A stretch of 64,000 nucleotides of DNA from Anaerobacterium chartisolvens (GCF_003337415.1 NZ_QPJT01000004.1:210023-274022); one strand, 5' to 3'. Counted from the stretch's first letter, positions 47,282-56,180 are shown. Numbers and translations: made by a program. Notes: generated from the sequence alone by a model not told the origin.

Positions 47282-47578
47282 AAAAAAACCCCGTCTATAA
47301 TTTACATTATAGAGGCGAGGTAAATCGCGGTTCCACTCTAATTTAGGAAAATCCATCTCTGACGCAATATTTTAAAGAAAAGCTAATATCACATCTTTAA
47401 GCATAACGGTGCTTCTCCGTGAAAGCCTACAGGGACGTGATTATACTGAATATCAGACATTCCCCTTCATCTCCAAATTCATGGGCGCACTTCACTCATA
47501 TGCCAACCTAAAGCCGCTCTCAGCCTATGACCGCTTCTCTCTGCAGGAACCTACAAGCTACTCTACCCAGTCATCATC
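47282..47578 (-). promoter_or_regulatory. T-box leader (probable Cys specifier) of cysE-cysS
   Basis: The T-box core AGAGTGGAACCGCG is at 47339-47326 on the minus strand. It is followed by the terminator stem TCTATAAT/ATTATAGA and TTTTTTT (47322-47282). Upstream, a Stem I-like region holds AGAGAGAAGCGG and, at 47489-47487, a TGC triplet within GAAGTGCGCCC, a candidate cysteine specifier. The genes (cysE, cysS) agree with cysteine sensing. Confidence 0.92.
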
Positions 47579-47585
47579 TTTAATA

Positions 47586-47613
47586 TATATACAAACAAAA
47601 TTAATTTTATCAA
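47586..47613 (-). promoter_or_regulatory. Promoter of the cysE T-box leader
   Basis: On the minus strand TTGATA (47613-47608) and TATATA (47591-47586) are 16 bp apart, placing the transcript start near 47578. The -10 lies in an alternating A/T run, so its exact register is uncertain. Confidence 0.55.
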
Positions 47614-47710
47614 AGAAGTATGTACAAGTAAATAGTTTTAAAAACTTTACAGCACTGCCTGACTTAGCCACTTGAATAAATGATAAATAATTTATTAATA
47701 ATATTACTAA

Positions 47711-47751
47711 TGATAAATCAAATTATACACATAACATTTGATTTTTATCAT
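47711..47751. repeat. Inverted repeat upstream of the holin-like gene
   Basis: TGATAAATCAAAT (47711-47723) and ATTTGATTTTTATCA (47735-47749) are near-perfect complements around an 11-nt centre. It may be an operator or a hairpin. Another TGATAAAT copy lies at about 47678. The rest of 47614-47777 holds no gene. Confidence 0.4.
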
Positions 47752-47777
47752 GTCAAATTTGAAAGGGAGTGAATTAA

Positions 47778-48143
47778 TTGGCTACTCAAGATGCCGCACG
47801 GACAGGATCATCCGGTATAGTCCATTTTATCATCAGGCTGGTCGTGGGAGCTGTAGTGCTTGCTATAACAGCAGCCTTAACCCCCGGCTTTTCCATATCG
47901 GGGATATGGCCCCTGATAGTTGGTGCAATAATTTTAGCAGCTTTAGATTACCTTGCCTCCAGATTTTTAGGAATAAATGCCTCCCCTTTTGGGAAAGGAC
48001 TTACGGGCTTTATTATGGCAGCAGTAATAATATACGTTACCCAGTTCTTTATTGCCGGGTTTAGCGTCAGTATTTGGGGCGCGCTGTTAGGTGCATTGAT
48101 CTACGGAATAGTAGATGCTGTTATACCCGGACGGTCTATGTAA
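47778..48143 (+). CDS. Phage holin family 4-like membrane protein (YvlD-like)
   Basis: This 121-residue protein has four predicted membrane helices: GIVHFIIRLVVGAVVLAITAAL, GIWPLIVGAIILAALDYLA, GFIMAAVIIYVTQFFIAGF and WGALLGALIYGIVDAVI. It belongs to the Phage_holin_4_2 (YvlD) family, chromosomal envelope proteins that are not true holins. TTG 47778 follows AAGGGAG. It is a single gene ending in a good terminator. Confidence 0.85.
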   Translation: MATQDAARTGSSGIVHFIIRLVVGAVVLAITAALTPGFSISGIWPLIVGAIILAALDYLASRFLGINASPFGKGLTGFIMAAVIIYVTQFFIAGFSVSIWGALLGALIYGIVDAVIPGRSM

Positions 48144-48155
48144 TAAATGAGGTCA

Positions 48156-48181
48156 GGGATAGCCCTTTGGCTATCCCTTTT
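48156..48181 (+). terminator. Terminator of the holin-like gene
   Basis: GGGATAGCC and GGCTATCCC form a 9-bp stem with a 4-nt loop, followed by TTTTAT, 12 bp past the stop. Confidence 0.9.
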
Positions 48182-48204
48182 ATAACAGAAACCATCTGTG
48201 CCGC

Positions 48205-49143
48205 TTATTCCCCAAAGCTGTTGTTCTTATTCCCCTCTATTCCCTCCTGCATTTCCTTTACTGCTTCCAGCGCACCGGGGAAGTCGAATATTTGCGGAGG
48301 AAAAAACTCGTCTACAGGAAATTCTATTGTGTCAAACAGCTCACACGGATCGTCTTCAGTTGAAGCTACGCACTCCTTGTTTGGAACACAAAAATCAAAT
48401 GCCGGTATAAGCAGCTGTACAAGCCTTGCAAGCTTAATTATTGAGAACAGGCCAACTGTAACAAGCACCCTTCTGCGTCCGAATTCATCCTCTACTATAT
48501 CGTCGGCATCGTCAAGATCCACATCCTCCTCGTCTCCAAACAGATTGCAAACACTCCTTGGCATTTTCTCTATGTTGCAGCAATCATCGAAATACTTGTC
48601 GCACGACTCCTGAATTCTCGCGCTGAGAGCTATGGGATCAGCTACTTCTATCTTAGAGAAGGGAAGGTTATCCTGCTGCAGCCTTGAGCCTTCATCGTCT
48701 GCTCCGCATTTTGAAAAATGCGCCTTAAAGATTTTCACGCTTCCCTCTGAGCCGAACAGTATAACTTTTTTATCAAAAAGCACCAGCCCTTTTCTGGTTA
48801 TTATCCTTGTGCTTCCATTTTCTCTGGGTACGAAGAAATCAAGCTCTACCCTGATGAAAAATTTAATATCTACAGTATAGAAGCCCCTTTTAAACGGTAC
48901 AGGCTCGATATCCGAATACACATCCACAACCTCGGCCCTTTTGGCCTTTACATTGATAGCTCTATGTATTATTTTTCTTATGCTTTCAGTATTTTTAAAT
49001 AAAACTCTCGCGTCCTCTATGCAGTCTTTTTCTCTACAGGAGTCAAATATTTTTTCTACCTGTATGCAAACGGCTTCTCTGATTTTACAAAGATCTCTCT
49101 CGCTTATCAGTCCCGCCACTACCCTGTCATTCTCATGACCCAT
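48205..49143 (-). CDS. Conserved hypothetical Cys-rich protein (312 aa)
   Basis: I do not recognise a named family with certainty. The sequence is acidic, without signal peptide or membrane helices, and has many cysteines in pairs (CDKYFDDCCNIEKMPRSVC, FDFCVPNKEC). The middle (KRGFYTVDIKFFIRVELDFFV, RIITRKGLVLFDKKVILFGSEGSVKIF) is beta-rich. Such Cys-rich soluble proteins in spore formers are often spore-coat or exosporium components, but that is inference. The ribosome site AAGGAGG is strong. It is a single gene, convergent with the holin-like gene and divergent from the next protein. Confidence 0.6.
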   Translation of the reverse strand: MGHENDRVVAGLISERDLCKIREAVCIQVEKIFDSCREKDCIEDARVLFKNTESIRKIIHRAINVKAKRAEVVDVYSDIEPVPFKRGFYTVDIKFFIRVELDFFVPRENGSTRIITRKGLVLFDKKVILFGSEGSVKIFKAHFSKCGADDEGSRLQQDNLPFSKIEVADPIALSARIQESCDKYFDDCCNIEKMPRSVCNLFGDEEDVDLDDADDIVEDEFGRRRVLVTVGLFSIIKLARLVQLLIPAFDFCVPNKECVASTEDDPCELFDTIEFPVDEFFPPQIFDFPGALEAVKEMQEGIEGNKNNSFGE

Positions 49144-49359
49144 ATCAATACCTCCTTAATTAAACAATATATTTACCTCTTTTTAAAGAAATCTTCTGTC
49201 AATTACATAATATGTTGTTGTTATTTTTTTGTGATAATGGTGCTGCAACTTTGGCTAAATAAAGAATAATTTAAATTTTTCTTTGTTCTTAAAATTTTAT
49301 TTAGATATTCGTCATATATATAATTTAAGAGTTATTAAGAAAGTTAGAAGGTGCGGGAT

Positions 49360-50817
49360 TTGTATAACTATGATAAAAGGCAGTATATTTTTAAGCAGTC
49401 CGACGGCAGGACAGTAAATATTTTTTTTGATGAAAAGCTGGGGCTCTGTCATTGTCACCTCACCCCAAAGGGTACATGGTCGGAGGCTGTTTCTATCAGT
49501 CGGAACTTACACCCCCTGTTTTATGCAGACATGGACTCCGAGGATTGCTTTCACATATTATCCCAAAGCAGAGAGGGAAATATAATATACTTTTTTTTAA
49601 AGAACCTTGATATAAAAACCTTTACCATACTTACCAGCAGGACCTCCTACACGTATAATAAGCACTTGTTTCTCTTGCCGCTTAAAAGTGCAGTTCATTT
49701 ATTTTATGTGCTAAAGCATGACAGCTCCCTTATTTTCGCCCATCAATTATTTACTAATAACGTTGCCGGCTACCCCAAGGTTATTGACTATATAACGGGC
49801 GACCCTATTCCTCATTGTATAGTATGCGACAAATGGGAGAATATATATGCGTTCTATAGATCCACAGACGGCAAATACCTGCAGCTTGGGTATAAAAAAT
49901 ATCTCAGCGACAGGAAAACATGGGGGGAATTCATACCCGTCACCAGCCTTGACAGCCATTGCGAATATGCAAAGGTAATATGCGATACCTCAAACGTTAT
50001 TCACATGTGCTGCCAGAGCAGACCAAACAAGCAATATGAGCTTGTATACAAGCAAAAGGCTCCCGATAAAAACATATGGTCCAGAGAATCGGTATTATGT
50101 ACCTCACCCCACTCTTTTGATAACCTGTCAATTTTACAGGTGTATGAAAAGCTTATAATATACTGGGTACACAATGACATAATATACTACTGCCTGTCGG
50201 AGAACAACGGCAGCATATGGAGTAAGCCGGGCCGTTATAATTTCCCGACAGGCAGGCACTTAATGTGCATTGCATATAAATCCAATGTTTTCGGTGATTC
50301 AGACAGCATTATTGCCCCTTACATACCCGGCAATTTTATTAGTGGCTTTAAGCTGGCCTTCTACCAGAACAATTCCCCTGCCGCAAAAAATGAAGCTGAA
50401 GATTCCCTAAAAAGCCTTGTTGGGGATGAATTAAAGGTTTTGAAGGAAAATTTTGAGGGTTTAAAGAAAACTGTCCGAAGCAATAGCGAGTACAGCTTAA
50501 AAATCATCTCCTCTCAGGAAAGCATTGAAAAAGAGATTATAAAATTATCTCTCAGGCTTAATCTTATTGAAAATGAATTAAACCAGCTAAGGCAGCTAGA
50601 AAACAGGCTGGACAGCTTCAGGCTGGAGCTGGATGACCTAAAGACGGAGGTGCCCTTAAAAATAGCCGGCTGTTATGAATTCAAGGATAGAATTCCTCAT
50701 ATAAAAGCCCTTATGAACAGCAGCTTGGTCAATACTACTGAAAGCCAAGCGGAGCCCGCAGAAGAAGCTTCCGGCGTTACCCTCCGGGGAAAGGAGCATG
50801 AAGAAATTTCCGATTAG
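49360..50817 (+). CDS. Hypothetical propeller-like protein with C-terminal coiled coil
   Basis: I do not recognise a named family. Residues 1-330 contain repeated units of about 45 residues with W/Y-rich strands (KGTWSEAVSIS, RKTWGEFIPVT, KNIWSRESVLC, GSIWSKPGRYN), suggesting a beta propeller like those of sialidases or BNR proteins, without a signal peptide. Residues 345-440 form a coiled coil (IEKEIIKLSLRLNLIENELNQLRQLENRLDSF). TTG 49360 has AGAAGGTG 6 bp upstream and is preferred over GTG 49351, which lies inside that site. A terminator-like palindrome follows. Confidence 0.6.
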   Translation: MYNYDKRQYIFKQSDGRTVNIFFDEKLGLCHCHLTPKGTWSEAVSISRNLHPLFYADMDSEDCFHILSQSREGNIIYFFLKNLDIKTFTILTSRTSYTYNKHLFLLPLKSAVHLFYVLKHDSSLIFAHQLFTNNVAGYPKVIDYITGDPIPHCIVCDKWENIYAFYRSTDGKYLQLGYKKYLSDRKTWGEFIPVTSLDSHCEYAKVICDTSNVIHMCCQSRPNKQYELVYKQKAPDKNIWSRESVLCTSPHSFDNLSILQVYEKLIIYWVHNDIIYYCLSENNGSIWSKPGRYNFPTGRHLMCIAYKSNVFGDSDSIIAPYIPGNFISGFKLAFYQNNSPAAKNEAEDSLKSLVGDELKVLKENFEGLKKTVRSNSEYSLKIISSQESIEKEIIKLSLRLNLIENELNQLRQLENRLDSFRLELDDLKTEVPLKIAGCYEFKDRIPHIKALMNSSLVNTTESQAEPAEEASGVTLRGKEHEEISD

Positions 50818-50820
50818 CAA

Positions 50821-50846
50821 AAAGAGCTCTGTATACAGAGCTCTTT
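50821..50846 (+). terminator. Perfect palindrome after the propeller-like gene
   Basis: AAAGAGCTCTG and CAGAGCTCTTT form an 11-bp perfect stem with a TATA loop, 4 bp past the stop. Only three T follow on either strand. Placed between convergent units (6S RNA on the other strand), it may serve both. Confidence 0.7.
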
Positions 50847-50854
50847 CAAAACTT

Positions 50855-51077
50855 TAAGCACCCGAAATGCCGTTCGCCTATATTTTGACACCTAGCCTTA
50901 GCTAGGTGGGTGTTCTGCCGAAAGCTTCAACCTTCCCCCGCCGTTGCATTCGCTTAGTACCGAATGGCGGAATTAACCTGGGGCCTGATATCAGCTTTCA
51001 AACGCCAAACTCCCTTATGTCCGATGTAGGTTCAAAATAATAGGTTTATCCGAGCATTTCAGGATTATTTCGTTTGC
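50855..51077 (-). ncRNA. ssrS: 6S RNA
   Basis: 6S RNA mimics an open promoter and binds the housekeeping RNA polymerase. On the minus strand the ends pair: CCTGAAATGC (51063-51054) with GCATTTCGGG (50870-50861), followed by GGCGAACGGC, as in the closing stem of known 6S RNAs. A hairpin CACCTAGCTAAGGCTAGGTG (20 nt) sits on the 3' side, where other 6S RNAs have one. No open frame fills the region, and a near-consensus promoter lies at the right distance. No covariance search was possible. Confidence 0.78.
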
Positions 51078-51083
51078 ACCCTT

Positions 51084-51112
51084 ATTATACACCAGTTAAA
51101 ATCATTAAACAA
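51084..51112 (-). promoter_or_regulatory. Promoter of 6S RNA
   Basis: On the minus strand TTGTTT (51112-51107) and TATAAT (51089-51084) are 17 bp apart, with TG directly before the -10. Start expected near 51077. Confidence 0.8.
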
Positions 51113-51275
51113 GGATTCTAATGGCACATTAAAATCCTTTAAACAAAATCTATATCAACAGTCTTTAAAATACTCCATAAATCAAAACATGTTTCATGTA
51201 TTGTATACATGCCATGTATTGTATACATACCTTTTCTTGGCTGCATTTTAAATAATTAAGGAAAAAAATGCCGCC

Positions 51276-51536
51276 TTAAGCATGAAATCTCTCATATTTA
51301 TTCTTTGTGAACGCAGGTATAACCTTATACATTTCTCTTATGTACAGCTTGTTTAATGCTCCTTCTCGTATAACAAGGCCGGCATATTCAAAAGGAAATT
51401 TTATACAATAGCTGCACCCTCCTCTGGATATCTGGCACGGGGTTGAAATCACTTCAAATACATAACCCTTCCTTTCCAATATTCTGCACAGGCTGAAAGC
51501 ATAATTCCCTGAGTCAAGCATCCCCAAACAATACAT
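51276..51536 (-). CDS. DUF3343 family protein (putative Se/S carrier-like)
   Basis: The 86-residue protein begins MYCLGMLDSGNYAFSLCRILERKGYVFEVISTPCQISRGGCSYCIKF in outline. This matches DUF3343: the conserved pattern of an aliphatic strand, helix, P-C/R-x-IS and G-C-x-x-C motif (GGCSYC). The family is annotated as Se/S carrier-like, from its position near selenium and sulfur genes; the function is unproven. ATG 51536 follows GAGGGAG. It is 64 bp downstream of the OGG gene stop side, but on the same strand and separately ribosome-bound. Confidence 0.8.
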   Translation of the reverse strand: MYCLGMLDSGNYAFSLCRILERKGYVFEVISTPCQISRGGCSYCIKFPFEYAGLVIREGALNKLYIREMYKVIPAFTKNKYERFHA

Positions 51537-51617
51537 AAACACACTCCCTCAAAATATCATGTATTTTATATCAATAAATAAAGAATTATTAATCAATATA
51601 TAATACTGAAGCTGCAT

Positions 51618-52508
51618 TTACATTGTTACCCCTATTTTATGTTCCCGGGCATAGTAAAAAAGATACTGCTGTGCAAAGCCTGCCAGTTGTCCGAAATAGT
51701 CATGGGCAAAAGCCTGAATTTCCTTAAAGCTTGCTTCTCTTTTAAAATAAAGCTCCTCCATTACCCTCTTGACCCATACATCGGTGGGAAAAACATCATA
51801 TCTGGTGCCGCTGTACAATAGGGTACAGTCGGCAACCTTGTTCCCCACTCCCGCAAGCCTTGTAAGCTCGCTTCTTGCTGAATCGGCATCCATTTTGCCC
51901 AAAGAATATATATCTACTTCTTTATTTTTCACCATTACAGAGGATTTAACTATATATTTGCACCTGAAGCCCGCACCGTAAGCCTCAAGCTGCTCAGCCC
52001 GGCAGGAGGAAAGCGTTTCTGTGGCAGGAAATTTATAATAGCTCTTGCCCCGGTATTCTATCTCCTCTCCATATGCCTGTGATATACGCTCCACAGTCCG
52101 CATAATTCTTGGAATCCGGTTGTTTGCCGATATTATAAACGATATAAGGGTTTCCCATATGTCCTGCTTCAAAAGCCTTATACCATGCCCGAATTCTATA
52201 GCCGTTTTCATTATGTCGTCCTTTGCCAAAGCGGCCTTTATTGCTCCGTAGTCCCTCCCGAGATCAAGGTAATCAAACCAAATATTTTTAAAATCCTCCA
52301 TGCAGGTGTTGGAAATTATAAGCCGTCCATCACAAAAGCTTATATTTGCAGCCCTTCCTCTGACTACACCGGTGTAGCTCCCATCCGTTTCCCTTATCCA
52401 TCTGAAGCACTGTCCACACTCAAATATATGAGTGCAGTTAAAATCCCCGACATTCTCCGCAATTACTTTTCCGTCCTCCTGATAAATCTCATATCCCCTG
52501 TAATCCAA
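51618..52508 (-). CDS. ogg: 8-oxoguanine DNA glycosylase/AP lyase (OGG family)
   Basis: OGG removes 8-oxoguanine from DNA and cuts the backbone at the abasic site. The N-terminal domain (FECGQCFRWIRE) is followed by the HhH-GPD core: DIWETLISFIISANNRIPRIM, the hairpin-helix LAGVGNKVADCTLL with the catalytic lysine in GNK, and FPTDVWVKRVM with the catalytic aspartate. At 296 residues it fits the OGG1-type family rather than AlkA. The start is TTG 52508 with AAAGGA upstream. Confidence 0.92.
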   Translation of the reverse strand: MDYRGYEIYQEDGKVIAENVGDFNCTHIFECGQCFRWIRETDGSYTGVVRGRAANISFCDGRLIISNTCMEDFKNIWFDYLDLGRDYGAIKAALAKDDIMKTAIEFGHGIRLLKQDIWETLISFIISANNRIPRIMRTVERISQAYGEEIEYRGKSYYKFPATETLSSCRAEQLEAYGAGFRCKYIVKSSVMVKNKEVDIYSLGKMDADSARSELTRLAGVGNKVADCTLLYSGTRYDVFPTDVWVKRVMEELYFKREASFKEIQAFAHDYFGQLAGFAQQYLFYYAREHKIGVTM

Positions 52509-52633
52509 CAGCTTTCATCCTTTCATAAATTTAAGCTTTAAATTTTCCGCCATATATATATTCCCACCTTTTTCTGTTATAATTTAATAAAACGCATATT
52601 TATAAAAATATTATTATTTTATAGAGGGAGCTT

Positions 52634-53410
52634 ATGAGAGAAAAAATTTATACCATACCTGTAACCGACGCATTCAAAGAAGAGTGTGAATGCCCGGTGT
52701 GCATACTTGAAAAAAAGCTTGAGGATGAATATATCGAATATATTCTGGGGCCTTCTCTTATGGAACCCGACGGAAGGGCCGAGACTAATAAAAACGGCTT
52801 TTGCAGGCACCATATACAAATGCTTTACAGCATTCAATCCACAAGACATGCTCTGGCTCTTATACTTGACACTCACCTGTCGGAGCAAAACTCAAAGCTC
52901 AAAAAAATGTATCTGGACAAATCAGATGCCCTTAAAAGGGATTCGGAAATCTCAATGGTAAAAAATATATCGAACAAAATTTCATCAAAGCAGACTGAAA
53001 CCGACAAGTTCCTTGACAGCCTTATTAAAGAGCTGACTACTCTTGAGAATAGCTGTGCCGTGTGCAATAAGCTAAACTACACAATGGACAGATATATGGA
53101 TATTGTGTTGTACTTATGGTTTAAGGAGGACGATTTCAGAGCCCTTTTCAACTCTAAAAAGGGGTTTTGCCTCAGGCATTTTCGTCTTTTGGCCGAAAGC
53201 ACAAAAAAATACTTAGGCTCAAAGGATGCCGCAATATTTCTGGAAAACCTGCTGAAGCTCCAATTAGAAAATATGGAGCGTATCCAGCAGGAGGTAAACT
53301 GGTTTACTAAAAAATTTGATTACAGGAATAATGATGCTCCTTGGGGAAATTCCAGAGATGCCGTGCCTAGAAGCATAGAAAAAATCGTAGGCCATTGCAA
53401 CCTTAAATAG
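52634..53410 (+). CDS. DUF6062 family protein (CxxC/CxxH zinc-like motifs)
   Basis: This 258-residue protein has two similar halves, each with CPVC or CAVC followed by GFCxxH (CPVCILEKK ... GFCRHHIQML; CAVCNKLNY ... GFCLRHFRLL), a pattern suited to zinc binding. The rest is helical. The family (DUF6062) is common in clostridia; function unknown. The ribosome site GAGGGAG precedes ATG. It is divergent from the OGG gene with 125 bp between starts. Confidence 0.85.
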   Translation: MREKIYTIPVTDAFKEECECPVCILEKKLEDEYIEYILGPSLMEPDGRAETNKNGFCRHHIQMLYSIQSTRHALALILDTHLSEQNSKLKKMYLDKSDALKRDSEISMVKNISNKISSKQTETDKFLDSLIKELTTLENSCAVCNKLNYTMDRYMDIVLYLWFKEDDFRALFNSKKGFCLRHFRLLAESTKKYLGSKDAAIFLENLLKLQLENMERIQQEVNWFTKKFDYRNNDAPWGNSRDAVPRSIEKIVGHCNLK

Positions 53411-53497
53411 TCTTAAGTGGGGTGGCAGCTTAAAAGGGTAAAAAAGCCGCTTCCTTAAGCCTTTCACCCTCTAAAAATACAGCCTGTTTAAAACTAC

Positions 53498-54376
53498 CTA
53501 AAGTACTATCTGGGAATCTTCTATTTCGTCGTCTGCGCCATAGCGATTATGGCGCTTGTTTGTTGCAACGCTTTCCTTTTCCACATAATCACTCAGCACC
53601 TTTTTGAGGTTTAAGACATCACTCATTTCAAAATATCCCGACTTGCCCCGTACAAATTTTACCGCCTTTACAGCTCCCGCGGCAAATGCCTTTCGGGAAA
53701 ACGACTCATGGCTTATTTCTATTTTATCCTCCTCGCCTACAATCATAACCTCATGCTTTCCTATAACCCCTCCTGCACGAACCGAGCTTATAGGAACATT
53801 TATGGCATTTTCCTTCCTTCCCGAAGACTTCAGACCCTTTTCAATTTCTCTTGCTATTTTAATGGCTGTGCCTGAAGGAGAATCCTTTTTGTTCTTGTGA
53901 TGAATTTCAGTTATCTGAAAATCGTAATTATTTAAAAGATTAGATGCCAGGTTGGTAAGGAGCATAAGCACATTCACCCCTAAGGTTATATTGGGGGCAT
54001 ATACTATTCCGTTCCTGTATTTTCGGGTAAGCACAAACAGCTTTTTTAATGCTATTTTAGAAAACCCTGTGGTACCTATAACTATATTGACTCTCATTTT
54101 AGAAAAAATTACGGCATTTCTGAGCGCAGCCTCGGGGCTTGAAAAATCCACAACCACATCCGGCTTGGTTTTAAAAACAACCTGCTCTATATCCTTTGCG
54201 CTGTTAACTATTATTCCTGTCTTTGACTTTCCTATAACCTCACCCAGGTCCTTTCCCTTTTTTGCGCTGGAGGCACTGCAGATCGCGCCTACAAGCTTTA
54301 TACCATCCTCTTCAAATAAAGCTCCGGCAATCTCCTTGCCTGTTTTGCCCAGACCCGCTATACATACTCTTATCAT
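53498..54376 (-). CDS. dapB: 4-hydroxy-tetrahydrodipicolinate reductase DapB-like
   Basis: DapB makes tetrahydrodipicolinate, used for lysine, peptidoglycan and spore dipicolinate. Seen are the NAD(P) loop VCIAGLGKTGKEIAGAL, VVVDFSSPEAA, GTTGFS, and the active-site signature EIHHKNKKDSPSGTA. The 292-residue length exceeds the usual 245-270, because of a C-terminal tail of about 40 residues (NKRHNRYGADDEIEDSQIVL). The N-terminal loop differs from the common GxxGrMG form. ATG 54376 follows GGAGGAG. It lies alone, away from other lysine genes, behind a c-di-AMP riboswitch and terminator. Confidence 0.88.
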   Translation of the reverse strand: MIRVCIAGLGKTGKEIAGALFEEDGIKLVGAICSASSAKKGKDLGEVIGKSKTGIIVNSAKDIEQVVFKTKPDVVVDFSSPEAALRNAVIFSKMRVNIVIGTTGFSKIALKKLFVLTRKYRNGIVYAPNITLGVNVLMLLTNLASNLLNNYDFQITEIHHKNKKDSPSGTAIKIAREIEKGLKSSGRKENAINVPISSVRAGGVIGKHEVMIVGEEDKIEISHESFSRKAFAAGAVKAVKFVRGKSGYFEMSDVLNLKKVLSDYVEKESVATNKRHNRYGADDEIEDSQIVL

Positions 54377-54469
54377 AATTATCTCCTCCATTTCATAACA
54401 AATTCAAAGCCTGTCACTTTTATTGTATATTCAGCCATTAATGGCATATATAGTCACTGGAAAGGGGAA

Positions 54470-54751
54470 AATAAAACCACAGAGAAGTCTCTGTGGTTCT
54501 TTACTCTTTAGAAATGCGTACCTTTTAAAAGCACATCCTAATAAAGCACATCAATCACCTTCTCTTCCAACGCTTACGAGATTAGCTGACGGATTCGGGT
54601 CGAAAGATAACCCTAAACTGTTTATCAGATACTCTAAAAAAACAATTATTCACCCCAAGTATTGCCGGCACATTGTCCGTGTCCGGCCTTTATAATTCCG
54701 TACAAAGAATTATATATGGTTCTCCCGCTCTTAACTTAAGATTAAGCGCTA
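54470..54751 (-). promoter_or_regulatory. Cyclic-di-AMP riboswitch (ydaO/yuaA type) with terminator, upstream of dapB
   Basis: On the minus strand the aptamer blocks appear in order: CGCTTAATCT (about 54748), AGAGCGGGAGAACC, GGGGTGAAT, AGGGTTATC, CCCGAATCCGTCAGCTAATC and CTCGTAAGCG (54571-54580). The last block pairs with the first, as in the ydaO-yuaA class. A terminator follows (AACCACAGAGA and TCTCTGTGGTT, 54475-54498, then TTTTATTTT). dapB starts 94 bp later. By the known class behaviour, c-di-AMP should turn expression off. Confidence 0.92.
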
Positions 54752-54953
54752 TAAAATAATTAGACTATATTAAATTATATGATATATTACCAGTAATATA
54801 TATTAAAAAATATTTTTTACATTAAATTAATTAAAGGGTTAATATTCCAAAATGCAGACGCATAGGTATACTGGAACTTTCATAATATAACTTTACCAAA
54901 AAGCTTTTCCTTTGTCAATAAATACACTTCATAATATTATTTTTATCTTTTAT

Positions 54954-56018
54954 TTAAAACATAAAAATTATACCATAATACGCCAGCAGCATTAAAACGC
55001 CCATGGGAACACCCATTGCAGCCCAGTCGCGGCTTTTTATCTTAAGCTTTCCTGCAGAAATTATATTTGGTATATTTCCAGGAATCATCATTCCGCCGCT
55101 TATCAAAAGCCCCATAAGTATTGCCTTTATTTGCTGCAAATTCATGGCAGGGCTTAATTCGGCAGCCGCAATGGTTGCGTTATCCAATACGGATGATGTC
55201 ATATTTATCCAGTACAGAATCCTCCCGTCGAGATGAATTATGTAATTGTTTATAAGCGGCTTAAAACCTGCGCCAAGCAATTCCAATGCTATTACAAAAA
55301 TAAATATTTTAAATGCCCGGATAAAAATAACCTTAAGCTCTTCCTTCTCCTCTACCTGCTCTATGCAGTTGCTTTCTCCCGATGCCGCCACCTCTGCGGT
55401 TTCTCCAAGCCTGCATTTTTTATCCATATAATCAATATAAAATGCTCCAAAGATTCCTACAATTATAATACCAGGTATTATGAATATTCCTATTTCCCGT
55501 AAAAGATAAAAGAAATCAACCTTCATGACAGAAACAACAATGGTTGAAAGGGGTTCCCCTATCGGTGTCAAGGCCGCTCCTAAGCCTATTGAAAAGCACG
55601 CTATTATAGCAAAGGCTGTCTTATTCTTTTTGTTAAGAGGTAATGCATGTATAATCTCAACAAGTATTAATGACGCTACAATAGCGGTAATAACACTTGA
55701 GATCAATCCTAAAAATACAATAATAATAAAAATAAATACTTTCAGGGGAATCCTCTTCGTTACCGTCTCAACCCCAATTCTTATTTTGTCCACCGAAAGC
55801 CTGAAAAGAAGTCCCGCTATAAGAACCGCCGCCGTTATTATATACAACAGGTGATTTTCTAAAATATGCAATATCAGCTCACTTGACATTGTGCCTGATA
55901 TTATTGCGGCTGCAATTCCCATAAAAAACAGAAAATACTCAAGATTATGCTCAACAAATCTGAATAAAAAAGGAAGAAATAAAATAAACCCCAAAACCAC
56001 TACCAACCCGATAATCAT
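54954..56018 (-). CDS. DUF1646 family membrane transporter (putative cation antiporter)
   Basis: The 354-residue protein has about ten to eleven predicted helices and the ion-transporter superfamily look: GLGAALTPIGEPLSTIVV, a charged middle loop (about 215-240), then MTSSVLDNATIAAAELSPAMNLQQIKAILMGLLISGGMMIPGNIPNIISAGKLKI in outline (keys: SSVLDNATIAAAE and GNIPNIISAGKL). DUF1646 proteins are often preceded by the Na+-I riboswitch, supporting a sodium-export role; this is inference for this gene. ATG 56018 follows AGGAG. Confidence 0.85.
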   Translation of the reverse strand: MIIGLVVVLGFILFLPFLFRFVEHNLEYFLFFMGIAAAIISGTMSSELILHILENHLLYIITAAVLIAGLLFRLSVDKIRIGVETVTKRIPLKVFIFIIIVFLGLISSVITAIVASLILVEIIHALPLNKKNKTAFAIIACFSIGLGAALTPIGEPLSTIVVSVMKVDFFYLLREIGIFIIPGIIIVGIFGAFYIDYMDKKCRLGETAEVAASGESNCIEQVEEKEELKVIFIRAFKIFIFVIALELLGAGFKPLINNYIIHLDGRILYWINMTSSVLDNATIAAAELSPAMNLQQIKAILMGLLISGGMMIPGNIPNIISAGKLKIKSRDWAAMGVPMGVLMLLAYYGIIFMF

Positions 56019-56049
56019 ATGTCTCTCTCCTATACTTATATAATAATAC

Positions 56050-56174
56050 AAAAACAAAAAGGCCGAAAGCGCCTCTTGGGGGGCTTTCCGCCATGGAAAT
56101 CTTTTTCCCTAAAGATAAAAACGTCTCACCTTCCCTCATATACCGTTAATCGACAAAAGATCAGCCATTGACCC
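56050..56174 (-). promoter_or_regulatory. Terminator-bearing leader of the DUF1646 gene (candidate Na+-I riboswitch)
   Basis: About 120 nt precede a strong terminator: GGCGGAAAGC and GCTTTCGGCC arms (56061-56092), then TTTTTGTTTTT, 40 bp before the gene. A possible aptamer lies in 56093-56174, with GGGTCAATGGCTGAT and GGTGAGACG segments. Gene and layout fit the DUF1646 RNA motif, shown to bind Na+ in other bacteria. I cannot verify the consensus from memory. Confidence 0.6.
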
Positions 56175-56180
56175 TAATAA

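Noticed and set aside
47778..48143. Phage lysis gene
   Set aside because: The holin-like family is widespread on chromosomes and no endolysin or phage gene is near.
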